Assembly (NCBI GenBank): GCA_964517315.1
Contig: CAZFCJ010000026.1
Coordinates: 1 to 36,209, forward strand
Origin: DASWJQ01 sp964517315
Lineage (GTDB): Bacteria > Chloroflexota > Anaerolineae > Anaerolineales > E44-bin32
Length of the DNA stretch: 36,209 nucleotides
Direction: 5' to 3'
Position numbers and translations under genes: made by a program. Under the pieces are notes generated by a model. It was not told the origin of the DNA, did not search any database, and saw nothing but the letters and a program-made list of their open reading frames with translations. Positions 9,501 through 15,800 of this stretch are shown in pieces (positions within the stretch are counted from its first letter, which is position 1; each line of letters starts with the position of its first letter).

Positions 9501-9666
9501 AAGTACGGCGACGCTGGGCGATTCGGCGACCGTCGATGTCGCATGGAGTGGGCTGACTACAGGTACCAAGTACCTCGGCAGCGCCACCTATCACGACGTG
9601 GCTGCGCCGGCCGACTACAACGACGGACTGGTCGACTTCACGATCGTGAGGATCGACACGGACTAG
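6595..9666 (+). CDS. Secreted subtilisin-like serine protease (I9-S8 with PA insert)
   Basis: A 1023-residue subtilase of the cucumisin-like type. A signal peptide ends near ALAQD (residue about 23). An inhibitor I9 propeptide (about 51-152) precedes the S8 domain. The catalytic triad is Asp190 (IGVIDTGIWPEH), His275 (DKDGHGTHTAST) and Ser591 (SGTSMSSPHVAG); Asn376 in TSAGNAGP supplies the oxyanion hole. A PA domain (about 425-520) is inserted before the serine motif, as in plant-type subtilases. After it come an Fn3-like region (about 709-780), a PPC-like beta domain (YLRISLFDDYTDGQDDLDLYV, about 880-955) and a short terminal beta region. The ATG at 6595 has TGGAGGGAGA upstream; a TTG 54 nt earlier lacks one. 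It should hydrolyse extracellular proteins after self-cleavage of the propeptide. Confidence 0.95.
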   Translation: MKHKLLNLVAILALLGGLMGSVPVALAQDDGPPSVPDEALAEIFGIKTETTTYIVQLVGDPVVTYEGDIQGLPATKPGRGEKINPNSGPVRRYVSYLEGQHAEVLNATGAVEKLYNYVYSFNGYAAVLTMDQAIATVKNPNVQMIWPDAARFPDTDNSPDFLGLTAEGGLWDQLGGQGSAGEDVIIGVIDTGIWPEHPSFSDQDDNVDRPGNSGKLSLVYGPPPSDWFGECVSGEQFSQDDCNNKLIGARFYRLGAGAATVIPEDYLSPRDKDGHGTHTASTAGGNAGVGAEIFGIDRGVVSGIAPRARIAAYKVCWNNIGCFLSDIVNSIDDAVADGVDVINYSIGGGPSLLGPDDVAFLFAADAGVYVATSAGNAGPGPDTVGGPASVPWITAVGASTQNRTFQGSVELGSGAEFFGASITAGTDVLSLVDAEDAGDELCHVGALDPGVVEGNIVLCLRGEIARVDKSRAVFEAGGAGLVLYNASDAQSQITDNHWVPAVHINNTDGQAVKTYIDGAGASATAQIHGGEKVTIDAPWMAAFSSRGPNGIAPDIIKPDVTAPGVNILAGAAPDPFLGAPDQLFQAISGTSMSSPHVAGTFALLKQAHPGWSAAAAKSALMTTASQDVKKEDGSTPADPFDIGGGHIAPNSAVDPGLIYDAGFLDYLGFLCEAAPEAFADPTATCGFLESIDIPTQASNLNLASIGVAELAGFETLQRTVTSVTPGTATYNVSVDAPPGIDVAVSPSSLTLSEGESATYEVTFTTLSGASIGEWSFGSLSWSDGSHDVRSPIAVKPVALAAPDEVMGEGTDGSLSYDVTFGYSGDFAAEPHGLIPAVTEAATVDDDPNNNINDALATCDFGSFPFQCTGITWHAVPAPVGTQYLRISLFDDYTDGQDDLDLYVFESDFDFVGASTTPTSEEEVNIPSPVDTLYLVAVHGWQTDGADANYTFFNWPLGAADEGNMTVTAPSTATLGDSATVDVAWSGLTTGTKYLGSATYHDVAAPADYNDGLVDFTIVRIDTD

Positions 9667-9688
9667 CAGCACCGTCCGACCGTCATCC

Positions 9689-9718
9689 AAAGAGGGCGCC
9701 CGACCGGGCGCCCTCTTT
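9689..9718 (+). terminator. Rho-independent-type terminator after the subtilase
   Basis: Perfect stem AAAGAGGGCGCCCG (9689-9702) and CGGGCGCCCTCTTT (9705-9718), 2 nt apart, followed by GCGTTCTTTT. The stem ends in A/T pairs and a T-rich tail lies just beyond. Its sequence is unrelated to the CTTCCGGGAAG palindromes. It is also suitable for the convergent minus-strand lipoprotein. Confidence 0.8.
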
Positions 9719-9924
9719 GCGTTCTTTTACCGAACCCGGCACGTTCAGACAGCTCGATGCCAACTCCTGCTCCGGAATACTCGCCGGCATCGTAATCGCA
9801 CGCTGCCCCTTCGGCGCGGGTCGCAATAGATCATCCGGCCGGTCTTGCAGTTATCAGGAGGAGTAACAGGCCGGCCGCTGGGAGCTGAGTGAGCGTAATC
9901 AGCGCCCTCAGCGAAATCAGCGGT
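9719..9924. other. Convergent intergenic spacer
   Basis: Lies between the subtilase terminator and the 3' end of the minus-strand lipoprotein. It holds GGCCGG and CCGGCC arms around 9836 and 9870 that could pair over a roughly 30-nt loop, perhaps the end of the lipoprotein transcript. Nothing coding is seen. Confidence 0.3.
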
Positions 9925-10728
9925 TCAGTTATCGCCCGCGCCGTCGCCCGGCTCGTCCCCGCTCTCCAACGGCTCCTGCGGCGTCATGCACAGGAACGGC
10001 TCCCGCCCCCCGCCGCTGTGGTAGTGCCACCGCCGGCCCTGGGCCTGGAGGATGATGCGCGATCCGTTGACCAAAGCCTGGGTGTAGGCGCGCCCCGGCT
10101 GCGGACAGCCCAGGCTCCCGTCGCGCCAGGTCACCTCTTCGACGGAGACGACATCGACCTCGCTTTCGGGGATGTCGAGCCTTGAAGCCAAGTCGTGGAC
10201 GGCTTGCTGGACCATCTCGTTCTTCACTTGTCCCTCCAGGGGGACTATGGGTTCCAGGCGTTCCCCATTTTGGCACAGCACGAAATTCCCGCGCTCGCTC
10301 GCATGGTACTCGTACGTCTCCCCCTCCGCCCGCAGCGTGACCCGCCAGCCCGGCGTCTCGACCTGCAGGTACATCTCGCCGGGGCGAGCGCAGCCGAGGC
10401 TGGAGTCGGACCAGACCACACCTTCGACGTCAATGACCTCAACCGCCGAGGAGGCGATGCCCAGCCGCGCCGCCAGATCGGCCACGACCCGATCGACGGT
10501 GAGATCCTCTTGGGGTGGCACATGACCCGGCGGTGGCGACTCCATGGGCCGCTCCGTCGGCATCGGCGACACGAGCTGCGGCGTATGCGAAGCCGCGGGC
10601 GAGCGCGTGGCCCGCTGGGGCGGCTCCGGCGTCGGGGTCGGCGCCGGCGCGCAGGCGGCCAGCAGCAGTGTAGCTGCGACAAGAAGGGCGCCGATACTGA
10701 AGCGGGACATTGTCTTCATTCTATCCAT
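9925..10728 (-). CDS. Lipoprotein with two copies of a W-D-SLGC-P-G domain
   Basis: A 267-residue lipoprotein. The signal peptide ends in lipobox LLLAAC (Cys26), followed by a Pro/Thr/Ser-rich spacer to about residue 72. Two homologous units follow. The first has AARLGIASSAVEVIDVEGVV, WSDSSLGCARPGEMYLQ and YEYHASERGNFVLC. The second has ASRLDIPESEVDVVSVEEVT, WRDGSLGCPQPGRAYTQ and WHYHSGGGREPFLC. Each unit has two cysteines in the same places, so one disulfide per unit is likely. Similar SLGCPxPG domains are common as unnamed exported proteins in Chloroflexota. I know no function. No strong ribosome-binding site is visible; ATGs at 10728, 10719 and 10713 are all possible. It is transcribed away from the M4 protease. 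Confidence 0.8.
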   Translation of the reverse strand: MDRMKTMSRFSIGALLVAATLLLAACAPAPTPTPEPPQRATRSPAASHTPQLVSPMPTERPMESPPPGHVPPQEDLTVDRVVADLAARLGIASSAVEVIDVEGVVWSDSSLGCARPGEMYLQVETPGWRVTLRAEGETYEYHASERGNFVLCQNGERLEPIVPLEGQVKNEMVQQAVHDLASRLDIPESEVDVVSVEEVTWRDGSLGCPQPGRAYTQALVNGSRIILQAQGRRWHYHSGGGREPFLCMTPQEPLESGDEPGDGAGDN

Positions 10729-10819
10729 ACGACGAGTCCCAATGCGGAATGGTTCCCGCTATTGGGTCAGGAGGCGGGTGGGAGCGTCAAAGGAGCGCTC
10801 CAGCCACCTCGCGTACTAT

Positions 10820-10848
10820 TTGCCAAGTTGGGCGTCCATCGCTATACT
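10820..10848 (+). promoter_or_regulatory. Sigma70-type promoter for the M4 protease
   Basis: TTGCCA (10820-10825), a 17-nt spacer, then TATACT (10843-10848): the best consensus match seen in the window. Transcription would start near 10855, giving a leader of about 130 nt before the ATG at 10986. A perfect palindrome GGAGCGCTCC (10792-10801) sits 18 bp upstream of the -35 and may be an operator. Confidence 0.6.
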
Positions 10849-10985
10849 AGGCGTACCTAGACCCGATTGGCCGGCGGATCGGGGCGAACCCCATCGAGAA
10901 CCACATGCGAGAAGGAGCAACCCCGTAAGTCGAGCCGGCCGCCAAATCGGGCCTGATGTTCATTCTCTCTGGAGGGAGAAGGCAC

Positions 10986-12803
10986 ATGATACGCAGGATT
11001 CTTACTTATTTCATCGCACTATCCGTGATCCTCGCCTCGCTGGCGCTGGGCGCCGTGAGCGGCGCCGCGCAGGACGGGACATCGGGCTTCCGGGCCCTGT
11101 CCGGCGAGGAAGCCGCGGGGTTCCGCCTGCCGGACGATGTAGAACTGGTGACCCGCTTCGACCTGCCCGCTTACGGGCTGACTTACGAGCGCTACCAGCA
11201 GATGTTCGGCGGGGCCGAGGCCCTCGTGTACGGCGGCCAGCTGACCCTGTACCGCCGCGGCGGCTCGATCGCCACCGTGATCGGCGCGCACTACCCATCC
11301 ATCTCGCCCACTAATCAGGTCAATCTCACGGCGGCGGAGGCCCGCCAGCGGGCCGGGGATGACGTCGGCCAAGCCGGCGAACGGATCGTCGACCTGATGA
11401 TCCACCCCGACAGCGGCCGCTACTTCTACCGCGTCGAGACCCGCCGCGCCGCNNNNNNNNNNNNNNNNNNNNNNNNNNNNNNNNNNNNNNNNNNNNNNNN
11501 NNNNNNNNNNNNNNNNNNNNNNNNNNNNNNNNNNNNNNNNNNNNNNNNNNNNGCCAACGACCGCATGGAGCTGCACGCCCACTACAGCGTGGACTACAAC
11601 AACGCCTTCTGGAACGGCGAGTACGCGGCGTTCGGCGACGGCGATCAGGTCACCTTCGAGGAGCTGACCGCGATGGACGTGGTCGGCCACGAGCTCACCC
11701 ACGGCGTGACCGACTTCACTTCGGATCTGATCTACGAGGACGAGCCGGGCGCGCTGAACGAGTCCTTCTCGGACATGATGGGCAGCGCAATGGAGTTCTA
11801 CGCTGAGAACAACGGCAAGGAGCCGGCCACCACGCTCGAACCGGATTGGTGGATCGGCGAGGACTTCGACCTGCGCGGCGACACCGTGGCCGGGTTCCGC
11901 AACATGGCCGATCCCGAGGAGGAGAGCTGGAGCAACGGCACCTTCCCCGACCATTACACCGAGCGCTACACCGGCACCGACGACAACGGCGGCGTGCATG
12001 TCAACAGCAGCATCCCCAATCACGCCTTCTACCTGCTGGTCAACGGCGGGTTGAACGCCAGCTGCGCCTCCAAGAGCGACCACAACTCGGCGCACTGCGA
12101 CGACACCGATGACACGCAGGACAACGACCTGAACGTGACGGCCATCAGCCTGAGCGACGCCGAGCAGATCATGTTCCTCGGCTTCACTGCGCTCAATTCC
12201 AGCGCCCAAATGTGCGACGCCCGTCAGGGGACGGAGGCAGCCGCGGAGGGTCTGTTCGGCTCCGGATCTCAACAGTCGGCCTCCACAAGTGAGGCATGGA
12301 TCGCGGTCGGCCTGACCGATCAGGCGTGTGGTTCCTCCACGGAGCCCACACCGACGCCGACGGACACGCCGACGGAAGGGCCCAGCCCGACTCCGACGCC
12401 GACCAACACCCCCACAAACACGCCTGAGCCGACCGATACGCCTACGCCGACCAATACGCCCTCCAGCGACACCATGCACGTCGGCGACCTGGACGGCAAC
12501 AGCATCAACAACGGCTCGACGTGGACGGCTCAGGTCACGATCACAGTGCACGACGCGAGCGAGGGTCTCGTGGCCAACGCGACCGTAAGCGGCTCGTGGA
12601 GCGGGCCGGTCTCGCAGAGTGCCACCTGTACGACGGACAGCTCGGGGGCGTGCACAGTCAGCGTGAGCGGGATCCACAAGCGCAACAGGAGCGTGACGTT
12701 CACGGTCGACAATGTGACCGACACGCTGACCTACGACTCGACCGCCAACCACGACCCGGACGGCGACAGCGACGGCACCAGCATCACGGTGCCCAAGCCG
12801 TAA
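10986..12803 (+). CDS. Secreted thermolysin-like M4 metalloprotease with C-terminal module (contains gap)
   Basis: Extracellular zinc protease. A signal peptide (MIRRILTYFIALSVILASLA, to about residue 30) precedes an FTP/PepSY-type propeptide (TNQVNLTAAEARQRAGDDVG). After the N-run come DYNNAFWNGEYAAFGDGD and the zinc motif HELTH (nt 11688-11702) with the third ligand in GALNESFSDMMG. GGVHVNSSIPNHAFYLL carries the catalytic histidine region. A Thr/Pro linker (nt about 12345-12470) leads to a beta-rich domain (HVGDLDG to the end) homologous to the C-terminus of the nuclease at 13133. GGAGGGAG lies 5' of the ATG. The frame passes through 100 N, but about 150 residues are expected there rather than 33, so the gap is probably undersized and true length unknown. 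Confidence 0.9.
   Translation: MIRRILTYFIALSVILASLALGAVSGAAQDGTSGFRALSGEEAAGFRLPDDVELVTRFDLPAYGLTYERYQQMFGGAEALVYGGQLTLYRRGGSIATVIGAHYPSISPTNQVNLTAAEARQRAGDDVGQAGERIVDLMIHPDSGRYFYRVETRRAXXXXXXXXXXXXXXXXXXXXXXXXXXXXXXXXXXANDRMELHAHYSVDYNNAFWNGEYAAFGDGDQVTFEELTAMDVVGHELTHGVTDFTSDLIYEDEPGALNESFSDMMGSAMEFYAENNGKEPATTLEPDWWIGEDFDLRGDTVAGFRNMADPEEESWSNGTFPDHYTERYTGTDDNGGVHVNSSIPNHAFYLLVNGGLNASCASKSDHNSAHCDDTDDTQDNDLNVTAISLSDAEQIMFLGFTALNSSAQMCDARQGTEAAAEGLFGSGSQQSASTSEAWIAVGLTDQACGSSTEPTPTPTDTPTEGPSPTPTPTNTPTNTPEPTDTPTPTNTPSSDTMHVGDLDGNSINNGSTWTAQVTITVHDASEGLVANATVSGSWSGPVSQSATCTTDSSGACTVSVSGIHKRNRSVTFTVDNVTDTLTYDSTANHDPDGDSDGTSITVPKP
11453..11552. other. Scaffold gap inside the M4 protease
   Basis: Exactly 100 N, the usual placeholder. 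By comparison with thermolysin, where HExxH starts at mature residue 142, only 45 residues separate the gap from HELTH here. The missing part should hold the end of the propeptide and about 95 mature residues. No overlap between the two flanks is seen. Confidence 0.95.
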
Positions 12804-12834
12804 CCGCGTTTCTCGCTTAGGCGAAAGTGGCCGC

Positions 12835-12860
12835 AGGGCGCAGCCGATCGGCTGCGCCCT
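12835..12860 (+). terminator. Perfect palindrome just after the M4 protease
   Basis: AGGGCGCAGCCGA (12835-12847) is followed directly by its complement TCGGCTGCGCCCT (12848-12860), then GGGGGGTTC. It lies 31 bp after the stop codon. It is a likely transcript-end hairpin without a T-tract. Confidence 0.5.
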
Positions 12861-12877
12861 GGGGGGTTCAATGCCCC

Positions 12878-12912
12878 AACTTCCGGGAAGTCCATTGGAC
12901 TTCCCGGAAGTT
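12878..12912 (+). terminator. Second palindrome after the M4 protease (CTTCCGGGAAG family)
   Basis: Arms AACTTCCGGGAAGTCCA (12878-12894) and TGGACTTCCCGGAAGTT (12896-12912), perfect, one central base, followed by TCCCTCTC. The centre CCA-T-TGG is identical to that of the 6421 element, although the flanking arm bases differ. Confidence 0.6.
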
Positions 12913-12926
12913 TCCCTCTCATTGGC

Positions 12927-12955
12927 TTGCGCGCCTTTCAGACCCCTGCTAAACT
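12927..12955 (+). promoter_or_regulatory. Possible promoter of the second nuclease gene
   Basis: TTGCGC (12927-12932), a 17-nt spacer, then TAAACT (12950-12955) preceded by TGC, an extended -10 pattern. It lies directly after the M4 palindrome. A small hairpin GGACCCG-TTCTT-CGGGTCC (13066-13084) lies in the resulting leader, about 50 nt before the start codon. This is a moderate match only. Confidence 0.4.
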
Positions 12956-13132
12956 GTCGTCCGTCATGCTGGCCGCAAAAGTGCCAAATATTCGATCGGA
13001 CGGTCATGCTTCCCCACATCTAGGGGTCGCCTGCCCGCATCTGGCCTTCAATATCAAACCTTCTCGGACCCGTTCTTCGGGTCCTTCGCTTTGTGATCCC
13101 CCGCACAGTCACCCGAGAGAAGGAGAATGAGC

Positions 13133-15529
13133 ATGTTCCGCAACGATCGCCCCTCCAGGTTCGCACCCTTGAAAAACCCCTGGTTGTACTTCTTAATTCT
13201 GGTCATTTTGGCCCTGATCCTGGCCCTCTTCGCCGGACCCGGCATGCTGTTCGACGCCAGGGCCCAGAGCTGCGGCAAGTCCAGCACGTACCTCGCCGTC
13301 TGGGAAGTGCAGGGCAGCGGCCACACCTCGCCCTACAACGGCGAACGGGTCAACGACCTGCGCGGTGTGGTCACGGCCGACTTCCAGCGAGGAACCGGTG
13401 GACCCTTCGAGCTGTGGGGTTTCTTCATCCAGGCCCACGAGAGCGACTGCGACTCGGCAACCTCCGACGGATTGTTCGTCTACACGGGCTCGAGCCCCAA
13501 GAATGTGCAGGTCGGCGATCTGGTCGAGATCGACCGTGGCGAGATCGATGAGTTCCAAGGTCCCAGCTCGTTCACCTGGGAGCTGACGCTCACCGAAGCG
13601 GTCTGTCGAAGCGGCTGCAACGTCAGCACGCTCCAGTCCGGGCGGGCGCTGCCTCCGGTCGAGGACTACAAGCCGCCGCAGAACGAGACCGACGCGCTCG
13701 CCTATAACGAAGCCCGCGAAGGGATGCTCATGGAGGTCGCGGTGGACGGGACAGTCGTCGCCGCCGCCAACCAGTACAACGAGCTGGTCATGCTGCGCGG
13801 CACCGGTCTCGACCGGCTGCACGTGGACGATCCGCCGCACGGGCACAAGATCATGGTCAACGGCGATGGGATCGCCTCGGACAAATGCGGCCAAGACGGG
13901 CTCGGCTACATCAAGACCTTCGACACACTCCACTACGACCCCGCCAGCGGATTTGCGGCCTACGGCCCGCTGAACTACGGCTTCAACAACTACAAGATCG
14001 CCCAGGACGACGACTCGTTCTGCCTGTCCTGGACGGCCGGCGACGACACCTCCTACGATCCCGCCGACAACCCGGCTCCCGGCGCCGACGCCAATGTGCT
14101 GACCGTCGCCAGCTTCAACGCCTGGAACTTCTTCGACACGAATGACGACTCGACCAAGGAAGATCAGACCGACATCACCCAGGCGGAGTACGACCGCCAC
14201 TCCCTCAAATTGGCCGACGCGGTGTGTAATGCCAACGGCCTCAATCAGCCGCTGATCCTCGGCCTGCAGGAGATTGAGAACGACACCGTGCTCCAAAAGC
14301 TGGTCAACGACATCAGCACGACCTGCGGCGCGAGCTACAACTTCCACACCTTGGCTGGACCGGACGACCGGGGGATTGAGGTCTCTTACCTCACGCGCGC
14401 CGATCGGGTGACGGCTGTGGCCGTGAACGACCGCCAGGGCTGCTCCTCGACCGACTGGGGCGTGGACTACGAGAGCAACGACCACCCGCCGGATGTCACC
14501 TGCGATGGAACCACACCGTACTACCTGCATAACCGTGTCCCTCTGCACCTGGAAGCCCAGATCGATCTGGGCGGAAGTACGCGCACGATCCATGTGATCG
14601 ACAATCACTTTAAGTCCAAACTGACCAATACCGCCTGCAGTCAGTCGGACTGCACCGACTGGCGGGTGGAGGAGGCGCAGCACGTGGACAGCCTGGTGGA
14701 CGGCCTGCTGTCCAGCGACCCGGGCGCCTACATCGTCGTCATGGGCGATCTCAACGACTTCTACAACTCCGCCCCGCTCGATGAGCTTGACAAGACCAAC
14801 GGCGTCCTGACCAACGTTTGGGTCGATCTGAACGGGCCGCCCTCCTCGGGCCAGGGGACGATTACACGCTACTCGTACATCTTCAACGGCGTCTCTCAGA
14901 CGCTCGACCACGCGCTGATCTCCGACGCGCTGGACGCGCTGGGACGTCAGACCGCGCCGCGCCATATCAGCGCCGACTGGCCGGGGTCGCATCTGGACGA
15001 CAACACGATGTTCCGCGCCTCGGATCACGACGCTCTGCTGGTGGGCTTCGACTTCTCCTTGGCCGGGAGCGATCCAACGCCAACCCCCACCAACACGCCG
15101 ACTCCGACGCCGACCTCGGACGGAAGTGAGCCCACGCCGACGCCAACCCCCACCAACACACCCACGCCCACGCCGACGTCATCCAGCAGTGACACGATAC
15201 ACGTCGGCGACCTGGACGGTGCCAGCACCAATCAAGGCTCCACGTGGACCGCGATCGTGACCATCACGATCCACGATGGAGCCGAGAATCCGGTCAGCGA
15301 CGCCACCGTCTCCGGAGCATGGAGCAATGGAGTCTCGGGCACCGCACAGTGCATCACAGACTCATCGGGCTCGTGCACGGTGAGCCAGAGCGGCATCGGC
15401 AAACGTAACGCTTCGGTGACGTTCACGGTGGACGGAGTCAGCCACTCGACGTTGACCTACCAATCCGCCGATAATCACGATCCGGATGGAGACAGCGGTG
15501 GGACGAGTATCACGGTGAACAAGCCGTAG
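13133..15529 (+). CDS. Second ExeM/NucH-like extracellular nuclease with Thr/Pro linker and C-terminal module
   Basis: A 798-residue secreted or surface-attached nuclease. A hydrophobic segment (WLYFLILVILALILALFAGP, about residues 17-36) serves as signal or anchor. An OB-like region follows (AVWEVQGSGHTSPYNGERVN, then DLRGVVTADF). The EEP domain has TVASFNAWNFFD (about 323), LQEIENDT (about 378), DNHFKSK (about 489), MGDLNDF (about 536) and ASDHDALLVGF (about 629). Residues about 648-684 are a TPTPTNTPT-type linker. Residues 686-798 form a beta-rich domain (HVGDLDGASTNQGSTWTAIV) homologous to the end of the M4 protease. It is cysteine-rich relative to the first nuclease, so disulfides are likely. 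AAGGAG at 13120-13125 is well spaced for the ATG at 13133 and too close for the one at 13127. Probable role: extracellular DNA degradation at the cell surface. Confidence 0.9.
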   Translation: MFRNDRPSRFAPLKNPWLYFLILVILALILALFAGPGMLFDARAQSCGKSSTYLAVWEVQGSGHTSPYNGERVNDLRGVVTADFQRGTGGPFELWGFFIQAHESDCDSATSDGLFVYTGSSPKNVQVGDLVEIDRGEIDEFQGPSSFTWELTLTEAVCRSGCNVSTLQSGRALPPVEDYKPPQNETDALAYNEAREGMLMEVAVDGTVVAAANQYNELVMLRGTGLDRLHVDDPPHGHKIMVNGDGIASDKCGQDGLGYIKTFDTLHYDPASGFAAYGPLNYGFNNYKIAQDDDSFCLSWTAGDDTSYDPADNPAPGADANVLTVASFNAWNFFDTNDDSTKEDQTDITQAEYDRHSLKLADAVCNANGLNQPLILGLQEIENDTVLQKLVNDISTTCGASYNFHTLAGPDDRGIEVSYLTRADRVTAVAVNDRQGCSSTDWGVDYESNDHPPDVTCDGTTPYYLHNRVPLHLEAQIDLGGSTRTIHVIDNHFKSKLTNTACSQSDCTDWRVEEAQHVDSLVDGLLSSDPGAYIVVMGDLNDFYNSAPLDELDKTNGVLTNVWVDLNGPPSSGQGTITRYSYIFNGVSQTLDHALISDALDALGRQTAPRHISADWPGSHLDDNTMFRASDHDALLVGFDFSLAGSDPTPTPTNTPTPTPTSDGSEPTPTPTPTNTPTPTPTSSSSDTIHVGDLDGASTNQGSTWTAIVTITIHDGAENPVSDATVSGAWSNGVSGTAQCITDSSGSCTVSQSGIGKRNASVTFTVDGVSHSTLTYQSADNHDPDGDSGGTSITVNKP

Positions 15530-15571
15530 CCGAGTACCTGCCGCCATGGTGAGCGGCCTGGAATAGGGTTC

Positions 15572-15612
15572 AACCATATCCGGGAAGTCCGACGGACTTC
15601 CCGGATGTGGTT
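15572..15612 (+). terminator. Palindrome after the second nuclease gene (CTTCCGGGAAG family)
   Basis: Arms AACCATATCCGGGAAGTCCG (15572-15591) and CGGACTTCCCGGATGTGGTT (15593-15612), with a single mismatch that can form a wobble pair in RNA. The right arm runs into TTTT (15611-15614), making this the most terminator-like member of the family. It begins 42 bp after the stop. Confidence 0.65.
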
Positions 15613-15657
15613 TTGGCGACCGTACTCTTAGGAAGTGGCTGTGACCCCGGAGAGCCG

Positions 15658-15693
15658 GGTTGTAGGGACGTTGCATGCTCCGTCTCTACAACC
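15658..15693. repeat. GTAGGGACG-type palindromic intergenic repeat
   Basis: Arms GGTTGTAGGGACG (15658-15670) and CGTCTCTACAACC (15681-15693) around TTGCATGCTC, with one mismatch. Palindromes of the form GTAGGGACGTTGCATG with a complementary end are widespread intergenic repeats in Chloroflexota and Cyanobacteria (from memory). This copy has a degenerate loop. Confidence 0.5.
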
Positions 15694-15800
15694 TTGGCGA
15701 TGTTCCGGTACGATTCAAGGGAGCAAGTCCCTCGGCGCCCTGAGCGGCATGCATAGGCGCTGCGAACCACTGCGGCTTCGGAGGAGATCAGGACCGACTC

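Noticed and set aside
11019..13019. A 666-codon open frame on the minus strand opposite the M4 protease
   Set aside because: It is the complement of a well-supported protease gene; high GC content keeps the antisense frame open. Composition is Val/Arg/Gly-rich with no domain.
13193..15028. A 611-codon minus-strand open frame opposite the second nuclease
   Set aside because: Antisense shadow of a gene with full EEP motifs; no motif or start signal of its own.
15075..15185. Repeated ACGCCGACG/CCAACCCCCACC units as a CRISPR or tandem-repeat array
   Set aside because: They encode the TPTPTNTPT linker in frame inside the nuclease gene; there are no spacers.
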